This document shows positions 32,847-38,919 of a DNA stretch of 38,919 bases, piece by piece (the stretch's first letter is position 1; the number at the start of each line of letters is the position of its first letter). The stretch is taken from assembly GCA_964513465.1 (NCBI GenBank), contig CAZEMR010000025.1:1-38919 (forward strand). Reading direction: 5' to 3'. The stretch comes from CAZEMR01 sp964513465 (lineage in GTDB: Bacteria > Bacteroidota > Ignavibacteria > Kapaibacteriales > UBA2268). The notes beneath the pieces were generated by a model that was not told the DNA's origin, made no database searches, and saw only the letters and a list, made by a program, of their open reading frames with translations. A program made the position numbers and the translations under genes.

Positions 32847-32893
32847 AATAATCTCCTTGTACTTAGATTTTATTAATTAATGATAACTGTGAC

Positions 32894-33331
32894 TTATTTG
32901 GTAAATACTGCATCCAGCCCGGTCGATTCCGGCTCGGTAAACAGGATGTGCGACGAAAGGTCGTCTGTTCCGGTTGCAAAACCGCCATCCGGCACTGCCG
33001 AACCTTCGGGGGTGCTGCGGATCGGGAATTTGAAGCGTTTCAGCTCGCCATTGCGGAACTTGATTGTCCACATAATCGAGTCAGAGCTTCTCATCGGTGT
33101 TACAACGCCGCCGAGGGGCATAAAGTCGGCATATCCGCGGACTTCAATTGCCTGCTGCGGGCAGATTTTTACGCAGTTATAGCATTCCCAGCACATTTCG
33201 GGTTCGATATTGTGCGCTTTCATTGCTTCTCTGTCCAGCTGCATGAGGTCGTTAGGGCAGATATACTGGCAGGCTGTCTTGTCGAGAGCCTTGCAGCCAT
33301 CGCATTTCTCGGTGATCACAAAACTTGGCAT
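32894..33331 (-). CDS. aprB: AprB, APS reductase beta subunit
   Basis: A 145-residue iron-sulfur subunit. Cysteine motifs CDGCKALDKTACQYICP and CWECYNCVKICP bind two [4Fe-4S] clusters that pass electrons to the AprA flavin. The C-terminal part (MPLGGVVTPMRSSDSIMW, then a long tail) wraps AprA in known structures. Length is close to the family norm. AAGGAG precedes ATG. It is 81 bp after sat with no terminator between them, so sat-aprB-aprA is probably one transcript. Confidence 0.96.
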   Translation of the reverse strand: MPSFVITEKCDGCKALDKTACQYICPNDLMQLDREAMKAHNIEPEMCWECYNCVKICPQQAIEVRGYADFMPLGGVVTPMRSSDSIMWTIKFRNGELKRFKFPIRSTPEGSAVPDGGFATGTDDLSSHILFTEPESTGLDAVFTK

Positions 33332-33412
33332 ATAAGTACTCCTTTAAAAAAAGAAAATTGAAATAGTAAAAAAATTTATTGTTAAAGGATAACACATAAA
33401 TTCTTAAGTTAA

Positions 33413-34639
33413 TTATTCGCCGGTTGCGCCGCGGTGAAGTTTGACTTCCACTTTTTCTTCCAGGCCGGAATAATATTCGCGCAATACTGCGAGAACTTCC
33501 GGACGCGAGAATTCATGAGGCACGTTTTTGCCTTCGCTCAGCGATTTGCGAAGTATGGTGCCGCTAAGCAGCAGGCGGTCTTCTTTGCCGTGCGGGCAGG
33601 TCTTCATCGAAGCCATACCGTTACACTTGTAGCACCAGAACGTCCAGTCGATTTTCAGCGGTTTGCAAAGCAGCGCGCCTTCCCAGAGCTCGTCGAAGAT
33701 GTCCTGGGCATCGAACGGACCGTAGTAATTGCCCACTCCGGCGTGGTCGCGGCCGATGATCATATGCGTACAGCCGAAGTTCTGGCGGAACAATGCGTGC
33801 AGCAATGCTTCGCGCGGGCCGGCATAGCGCATATCCAGCGGATAGCCACCGGTGAGCACTGTGTCTTTTACAAAATAATAGTCTACCAGCGTATTAATGC
33901 ATTCCACGCGGACGTCCGCAGGAATGTCGCCGGGTTTCAGCTTGCCTACGAGCTGATGGATATACAGGCCGTCGGACACTTCGATGGCGATCTTTGCCAG
34001 ATACTCGTGCGAACGGTGCATAGGATTGCGCAGCTGCAGAGCGGCAATTGTTTTCCAGCCTTTTTCGGCGAAAATCTTGCGGGATTCGGCCGGGCGCTGG
34101 TAAACGCCTTTGAATTCGGTCGGGAACGGACCTTCGCTGAGCACTTTGACCGGGCCGGCCAGGTTGACGGCTTTCTGGTCCATCACCATTTTGACGCCGG
34201 GATGCTCGAGATCGGTGGTTTTATAAACATGCTTGCATTCGAATTCCTTGTCGATTTCGTATTTTTCCTCGACCTTCATGGTGGCCATGAATTCGTTGAA
34301 TTCTTCCGAATATAAAGCGATTTCTTCGCCGATTTTAATATCGTCGGCCACTTCCTTATCGCAGGAAAGGGTAACCGGGATCGGCCAGAAAAGCCCGTCC
34401 ATGCTGGGCATTTTCATTTCTGCGCAAACGCTCTTCCAGTCTTCTTTGCCCATGAATCCGGTCAGCGGTGTGAATCCGCCGATTCCCATCATTATAAGGT
34501 CGCCGGCTTCGCGGCTGGACAGGTTGACTTTTTTTAGCGTTTCGACTTTTTTCTTTTCTGCAGTAAGCTCTTCGCCCTCAAGCAATAAAGTGATAAGCTC
34601 GGGGCTGCCGTGGGGGCTTATCAGATTTGATTGTGACAT
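33413..34639 (-). CDS. sat: Sat, ATP sulfurylase
   Basis: A 408-residue sulfate adenylyltransferase that makes APS and pyrophosphate from ATP and sulfate. Catalytic motifs are QLRNPMHRSHEY (QxRN and HxxH) and GRDHAGVGNYYG. The C-terminal zinc-binding motif CYKCNGMASMKTCPHG, seen in dissimilatory and thermophilic enzymes, is intact. I start it at ATG 34639, seven bases after GGAG, rather than an upstream TTG without a site. It leads sat-aprBA. Sat next to aprBA, together with dsrAB and dsrD, supports a sulfate-respiration role, although the same enzymes run in reverse in sulfur oxidisers. Confidence 0.95.
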   Translation of the reverse strand: MSQSNLISPHGSPELITLLLEGEELTAEKKKVETLKKVNLSSREAGDLIMMGIGGFTPLTGFMGKEDWKSVCAEMKMPSMDGLFWPIPVTLSCDKEVADDIKIGEEIALYSEEFNEFMATMKVEEKYEIDKEFECKHVYKTTDLEHPGVKMVMDQKAVNLAGPVKVLSEGPFPTEFKGVYQRPAESRKIFAEKGWKTIAALQLRNPMHRSHEYLAKIAIEVSDGLYIHQLVGKLKPGDIPADVRVECINTLVDYYFVKDTVLTGGYPLDMRYAGPREALLHALFRQNFGCTHMIIGRDHAGVGNYYGPFDAQDIFDELWEGALLCKPLKIDWTFWCYKCNGMASMKTCPHGKEDRLLLSGTILRKSLSEGKNVPHEFSRPEVLAVLREYYSGLEEKVEVKLHRGATGE

Positions 34640-34692
34640 AATACATCTCCAGTTTGCAGTTTTTAAAGCAACAGTTTGGTCTGCGAGATACA

Positions 34693-34721
34693 ATAATATT
34701 TAAGTGAGGTGCTAAATGCAA
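34693..34721 (-). promoter_or_regulatory. Candidate sigma70-like promoter for sat-aprBA
   Basis: On the minus strand TTGCAT (34721-34716) and TATTAT (34698-34693) are separated by exactly 17 bp. Transcription would start near 34686, giving a leader of roughly 47 nt before the sat ATG. Box matches are good, but the major promoter type of this organism is unknown. Confidence 0.4.
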
Positions 34722-34759
34722 TTTTTATCGGTATTATGTATCCGAGGTGTGGCATATTT

Positions 34760-34858
34760 CGATAAATATTTATATTGTCATGCTTTAGAAATATTTTTAG
34801 CTTTGCCTAATGGCGCTGTTTCACGGCTTTATTTGCTTTCAGGTATAGATATTTATCG
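34760..34858. promoter_or_regulatory. Distant inverted repeat upstream of sat
   Basis: CGATAAATAT (34760-34769) and ATATTTATCG (34849-34858) are perfect reverse complements 79 bp apart, in the 251-bp spacer between sat and the next gene. Paired operator half-sites are possible; chance is also plausible in AT-rich DNA. Confidence 0.25.
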
Positions 34859-34890
34859 CTGTTTTTAAGGGGCTTGATCTGGTTTGAATT

Positions 34891-36642
34891 TCATTCAATT
34901 ATTATTATAATCAAAAACTTTTCCGAACCTGAGTATTCTATTCGGCAGGCGTATATTCCCCGGCCGGGGCTTAGTGGGCGTTCAGGAGCTGCGGAAATCA
35001 TTGAGCCGGAGAGCGAATACAGCGCCCAGTCGGTGATTCCGGGATCGGCAAGGTATTCTTCGAGCCGGGATTGGGTTATCGCTATCATCCTCCTTGAGTG
35101 GCGTTCGGAATCGGGCTTAACAAAGGTGTTGCCGCCGCAGTCGATCGGATCTTCGCCGCTGTGCCAGCGCTGGTATGCCGGAATTGTGCCGTCGCCGGCG
35201 CCGATTGGCGGCCCGATTGCCGGAAGCGCGACGTCGCGGAATTCGCTTGCGCCATATTTATATAATGTTAACAAGCTCAGATCATCGGTGTCGGGCGGCC
35301 GGATTTCGCCGCGAACATTATTGCCATATTCCAAATGACCATCGCCATTGAGGAAGTAAAGGCCCATCAGCGGAGGGGGCCCCGTTATCACATTTCCTGC
35401 GAAATTCTGGCTGTCCGAGGGTGGCGAAAAATTCATAAATATCCCGTATTTCTCCGCACGATTGCGGAAAAAAGTATTGAAGGGGCCATTGATGCCATGC
35501 GAATCGTCGATCACGATATTCTGAATAATATTATGCTCGAATAAATTCAGATATGGATAATTGCCATGAAGCACAAGATCGCCGGCGGAATTTTCCGGCA
35601 GCGCCACTTCCGTCCAGTATGGCTCCCGTGAGTAATTGAACGCAATCACATTGCCGTTGGCGCCGGACTGCAAGAGCACGGAATGCCTCAGCCGCCGGAA
35701 TATATTGTCCTCGATTAGACATTCGCCGCTGCCGAATTGCAGAGCTACCCCGTATGCGCGGCCGCCGCCTCCGAACGAAAATGCGTCATGGAAATAATTG
35801 TCGTGCAGATAAATCCGTTGGGACATCCGGATATCAGCGTGAGCAAAATTGCACATACGGCTTTCGATACAGCTTACCTCGCAATTCACCGCACAGCTCA
35901 TATATATATTAGAAACCAGCATCCCCGAAGGCGACGAATTGATCAGCGTAAATCCTTTGATCCGAACATTTTCGATTGGCTCCAGGGGGATTAGTGCGGG
36001 CGTATAATCGATTGGATAATCCCGGCGTAGTGCTCCAGTAATTTCTGCCCGGCTATCTGCAATTTGCTGTATTTCGATTATTTGCCCCGTCGAATTCCGG
36101 GCCCATGAGGAATGTATTTTATCGCTGTCATCATCCGAAAGATAATAATATCCGGGTGTGAGATTGGTCGTATTAATTAAATAGATCATGCTGTCACCGC
36201 GGCGGGCCGATTCCGCAAGCGCAAAAGTATCTCGCCGCAGCCGGCCGTTAAATTTAATCAGATGATCATGGTTTTCGGAATCAAAGACCAGCCGTGTTTC
36301 CGAGTGTCCGCTGCCGCATATGCTTACGCCCGATCGCATTGCGATCGGGTATTCGAATTTGTAATCTCCCGGAGGAAGCAGTATGGTGGCGGGCGTTTCG
36401 ACAAAATCTATCAGATTGTTCAAAGTTTCGTCATTAGGATTAATTCCATCGTTGTGGCCGCCGTATTCGAGCAGGTTATGAATGGTTCCGACCGGGATAT
36501 CCTTCAGTCTGCCAGCGGAGTGCCAGTCCGTGATTCGGTCGGGCGGCACAGCAGGATCCGCAGCAATTAAGCTGATAGCCGTTGTATGAAATACAGCGAA
36601 GATTAACAATAATTTTATTATATAAATCAGAAAAGGCTGCAT
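34891..36642 (-). CDS. Secreted right-handed beta-helix (pectin-lyase fold) protein with T9SS-like tail
   Basis: A 583-residue exported protein. The hydrophobic N-terminus (FLIYIIKLLLIFAVFHTTAIS) is a signal peptide. YGGHNDGINPNDETLNNLIDF followed by ILLPPGDY matches the start of Pectate_lyase_3-type beta helices, and the body contains many short Asn/His-rich turns. The last ~60 residues (LYSLSGSMI, then LSPGRGIYACRIEY) resemble a type IX sorting domain, although the end is unusual in being almost pure isoleucine. A catalytic polysaccharide lyase site is not evident. The ATG overlaps the end of the transposase-like gene by 16 bp, with no strong ribosome site. Confidence 0.75.
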   Translation of the reverse strand: MQPFLIYIIKLLLIFAVFHTTAISLIAADPAVPPDRITDWHSAGRLKDIPVGTIHNLLEYGGHNDGINPNDETLNNLIDFVETPATILLPPGDYKFEYPIAMRSGVSICGSGHSETRLVFDSENHDHLIKFNGRLRRDTFALAESARRGDSMIYLINTTNLTPGYYYLSDDDSDKIHSSWARNSTGQIIEIQQIADSRAEITGALRRDYPIDYTPALIPLEPIENVRIKGFTLINSSPSGMLVSNIYMSCAVNCEVSCIESRMCNFAHADIRMSQRIYLHDNYFHDAFSFGGGGRAYGVALQFGSGECLIEDNIFRRLRHSVLLQSGANGNVIAFNYSREPYWTEVALPENSAGDLVLHGNYPYLNLFEHNIIQNIVIDDSHGINGPFNTFFRNRAEKYGIFMNFSPPSDSQNFAGNVITGPPPLMGLYFLNGDGHLEYGNNVRGEIRPPDTDDLSLLTLYKYGASEFRDVALPAIGPPIGAGDGTIPAYQRWHSGEDPIDCGGNTFVKPDSERHSRRMIAITQSRLEEYLADPGITDWALYSLSGSMISAAPERPLSPGRGIYACRIEYSGSEKFLIIIIIE

Positions 36643-37772
36643 TTATCGAGCTTCATTTCGCATTTGGCGCTGATTACCGGCAATTGCAGCCCGCGGGCGG
36701 CAATCTCAATCACGAAGGTTTTAAGCAGCGGGCTATCGTCGTCCAGGTGCATCATACGCGGAAGACTGCCACAGGAATACCTCTTGAAAGTAGTGGTCGA
36801 CGGAAGCTGGGTATAGAGCGAGAGGCGAGAGAATCCCGTATCGGTGCGATTCAGCATCCAGCGGGCTATCCATCCGTTTATCACGGGGAAGGGGTCGTCC
36901 TTGAGCATGTGGAATTTTTCGAACCGCGTCTGGAATGCCGAGGTCAGGCCGTCGGTGCGGATGCGGTTTTTGTTGTCGAATCTTTCCTTGACGCGGCGGA
37001 TGAAATCCTCCTGCGAGCTGAAGAGAATATCCTGCATACGGCGGTCGCGGTGGCTGCGCAGGTAACGCATTAAATTATTATTATCCAGTGAATTATATAA
37101 TTTCACCGCGTCGTTGATCAGCTTGTTATTAATCGGCAGGCGCGATATGCAGCACTGCAGCTCCTTATCGCGGAATGCCCGATGGTAGTTAATCCGAATA
37201 TTCGCATAGGGATAGACCGTGCGTACGGCTTCCTCGATCTGGCGCGAGCCATTAGCCATAAACGAGGGGCAGATCATCCCGCGGCAGTTCATCCGATCGA
37301 GCAGATTGAGCCAGACCGCGCGGCTTTCAGAGCGGGCGATTTCGAAGCCCAGCACCACGCTCGAGAGCGCATCCACGGCCATTGCGAGAAACATTTTATT
37401 ATTGCGCGAGCCATTGCATGCGCACGAAAAGCTGCGGCCGATCAGGTTCACCAGGCGCGGCTCGTGGCGGCGATGGCAGGCGTCGAGATACTGCTCCCAG
37501 GTGGGGCAGCCCTCAAGGAATTCGCGTATCTTCTGGTTAATGCGCAGCGGCGAGCTGTGGTAGATCGAGACCAGATCGCGGCAGGTGCGGCCGCTCAGGT
37601 AGGCCTCTGTGATGTCGCTGATATCCGGGCGGACGGGATCGTTTTTCTCGAGCACCCATGTGCGCCCGCAATTACGGCACCGGAAACGCGGGTTACCGGT
37701 GGTCGTCTTGCCATGTTTGATTACCTTCGAACTTCTGCAAAACTGGCACGAAGGATTCTTGCTTTTGCGCAT
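36627..37772 (-). CDS. Transposase-like protein (zinc ribbon plus MULE/IS256-like core)
   Basis: A 381-residue intact reading frame. Residues ~9-37 form an InsA-type zinc ribbon (CQFC, then CRNCGRTW). The central region resembles the Mutator/IS256-type transposase core (AMAVDALSSVVLGFEIARSES, then RGMICPSFMANG and a YHRAFRDKEL block). Where active enzymes have Asp in a 'DG' or 'DAH' motif this protein has ANG, and I see no clear first catalytic Asp. No terminal inverted repeats or target duplication are visible. It may be an inactive or domesticated transposase. Family assignment within IS superfamilies is uncertain. Confidence 0.6.
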   Translation of the reverse strand: MRKSKNPSCQFCRSSKVIKHGKTTTGNPRFRCRNCGRTWVLEKNDPVRPDISDITEAYLSGRTCRDLVSIYHSSPLRINQKIREFLEGCPTWEQYLDACHRRHEPRLVNLIGRSFSCACNGSRNNKMFLAMAVDALSSVVLGFEIARSESRAVWLNLLDRMNCRGMICPSFMANGSRQIEEAVRTVYPYANIRINYHRAFRDKELQCCISRLPINNKLINDAVKLYNSLDNNNLMRYLRSHRDRRMQDILFSSQEDFIRRVKERFDNKNRIRTDGLTSAFQTRFEKFHMLKDDPFPVINGWIARWMLNRTDTGFSRLSLYTQLPSTTTFKRYSCGSLPRMMHLDDDSPLLKTFVIEIAARGLQLPVISAKCEMKLDKCSLF

Positions 37773-37882
37773 GAATATATGTAAATTTTATTAGCAGCAA
37801 TACCTTATATCAGCAACAATTAATATACAAAATATTTTTGTCAAAAGTCAAGTATTAATTTCGATAAATCGAAAAATCGCAT

Positions 37883-37909
37883 AAAAAACCCCGCCGGGCA
37901 GGGGCGGGG
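37883..37909 (-). terminator. Terminator after the metalloprotease gene
   Basis: CCCCGCC (37889-37895) pairs with GGCGGGG (37903-37909) around a 7-nt loop. A six-A run at 37883-37888 gives the minus-strand U-tract. It lies 34 bp beyond the stop of the protease gene. Confidence 0.85.
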
Positions 37910-37942
37910 AATTGTTACAGCTAATGCATTATAGCATAACCT

Positions 37943-38919
37943 TCATTTCAATTTGATAACTTTTTTTACAATGTATTCACGGCCTTGAGCAATTAAGAGA
38001 TAATATGATCCCGACTTAAATTTACTAAAATCAAATGTTAAAATATTTGAACCTGCAGGCAAATAATCGTCGTATAATTGCTCCACCTGATTACCTTCTA
38101 AATCATAAAGATCGATTGAAGTGACGGCATTATCCTCTGGGATAAAGATTTCAATAGTAAGCTCATTTGAAACCGGATTAGGATATTCAATCGAATTTAC
38201 ACCATTCTGTTTAATCACTTCATCTACTGAAATTGAATAGGGGCAATATATTTTTTTGAATGAACATTTATCATCAACCGTCAAAAACATAGAGGAATTA
38301 TTAACATTTTTGTATGCCCCCCACATTTGTCCCCCATACGGCGGTTCACAATATGCATTCTCGGCATTATCGCATTGATCCGCTAAACCAAACACATGCC
38401 CCATTTCGTGGATAAGAATATCTGTAAGATTTAATCTCCAATATCCACTACAAACGTTATACTGCGAATTAACATTAAAATAATGCTGATTTATCCATGA
38501 CTTAATCCACATATCCCTCATCTTGCTCACTTTAAATTCACGGGTATTGTTCATATAGATAACCAAATTAGAATTATTGACTATATAACCAGTAGCTTGA
38601 TTATATTGAAGTCTGGTATTTGCTGGGTTTGTTCTAGCGTTTGCAGGGAAATTCCTGCTATTGTCAATCCATCTTACTTCAGCATTCAAATAACAGTCAT
38701 GTGGCATGAAGTCGCATTGACCATGCCATGTACTACTGGCAGAGCTTAAGTCTTCATCCATATAAGCACGATTAAAAGATTCAGTAGGATTACATCCTGC
38801 AATACCTTCTTCTACCATTTCAGCATCAGGTGCCTGGTTTAAATTTCCCCATGAAAAACATACAGGCAAATTTTCCGCTTTTAGTAAAACACCTCCTTGG
38901 TTATACATAGCGTACGGAT
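37943..38919 (-). CDS. Secreted metzincin-type zinc metalloprotease with T9SS sorting domain (partial, 5' end outside window)
   Basis: The reading frame stays open to the right edge, so the signal peptide and start lie beyond it; 325 residues are visible. The zinc site is HEMGHVFGLAD, the metzincin HExxHxxGxxH/D form with Asp as third ligand. A Met-turn candidate, NSSMFLTVDD, follows about 35 residues later. The last ~85 residues are a type A T9SS sorting domain: YPNPVSNELTIEI, then DLYDLEGNQV and GSYYLLI ... KVIKLK. It would be secreted through the Por system and cell-surface attached or released. The gene is visibly more AT-rich than its neighbours. Confidence 0.85.
   Translation of the reverse strand, partial: PYAMYNQGGVLLKAENLPVCFSWGNLNQAPDAEMVEEGIAGCNPTESFNRAYMDEDLSSASSTWHGQCDFMPHDCYLNAEVRWIDNSRNFPANARTNPANTRLQYNQATGYIVNNSNLVIYMNNTREFKVSKMRDMWIKSWINQHYFNVNSQYNVCSGYWRLNLTDILIHEMGHVFGLADQCDNAENAYCEPPYGGQMWGAYKNVNNSSMFLTVDDKCSFKKIYCPYSISVDEVIKQNGVNSIEYPNPVSNELTIEIFIPEDNAVTSIDLYDLEGNQVEQLYDDYLPAGSNILTFDFSKFKSGSYYLLIAQGREYIVKKVIKLK

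Overview
The window is one end-to-end chromosomal segment, about 50% GC by eye, with nearly every gene on the minus strand. It holds an almost complete dissimilatory sulfate/sulfite reduction island. Two secreted proteins at the right edge end in, or appear to end in, type IX secretion (T9SS/Por) sorting domains, which point to the Fibrobacteres-Chlorobi-Bacteroidetes (FCB) superphylum rather than the classical Desulfobacterota. A non-phototrophic Chlorobi/Kapabacteria/Ignavibacteria- or Zixibacteria-like genome is my guess; rank and lineage cannot be settled from this sequence alone.

Layout, left to right (minus-strand transcription runs right to left). 1-1103: two overlapping ABC-transporter ATPase genes, the first cut by the window edge. 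1304-1984: exported DUF1573 protein. 2203-3357: acyl-CoA dehydrogenase, the only plus-strand gene. 3358-4142: no gene; a duplicated 89-bp repeat and a REP-like palindrome. 4143-8973: four-gene membrane redox complex related to Hmc/DsrMKJOP, in order DsrK-like, DsrM-like, DsrO-like, and a DsrP-like protein fused to a hexahaem cytochrome. 9267-14830: an RsbRD_N-type regulator followed by canonical dsrMKJOP. 15015-21182: a second operon of DsrM-like, DsrK-like, PAS histidine kinase, two stand-alone receivers and two small membrane proteins sharing a C-terminal motif. 21448-30702: dsrC, dsrL, a ferritin-like protein, dsrN, dsrD, dsrB, dsrA, qmoC, a YkgJ-type protein and a zinc-ribbon protein, written here in reverse of transcription. 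30972-34639: aprA, aprB, sat. 34891-38919: a pectin-lyase-fold secreted protein, a transposase-like protein and a truncated secreted metalloprotease.

How it works together: Sat activates sulfate to APS; AprBA reduces APS to sulfite and AMP with electrons that QmoC would help deliver from the quinone pool; DsrAB, with amidated sirohaem made by DsrN and stimulated by DsrD, reduces sulfite with DsrC as co-substrate; the DsrC trisulfide is reduced by DsrMK(JOP) at the membrane. DsrL could supply or accept electrons as an NAD(P)H oxidoreductase. dsrD and the absence of dsrEFH in the window favour the reductive direction, while dsrL leaves oxidation or disproportionation possible. qmoA and qmoB are not in the window.

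The most unusual points are three separate DsrMK-type modules in 17 kb, the NrfD-hexahaem fusion, the receiver-only signalling cassette embedded among respiratory genes, two small membrane proteins with the same C-terminal tail, and a qmoC without qmoAB.
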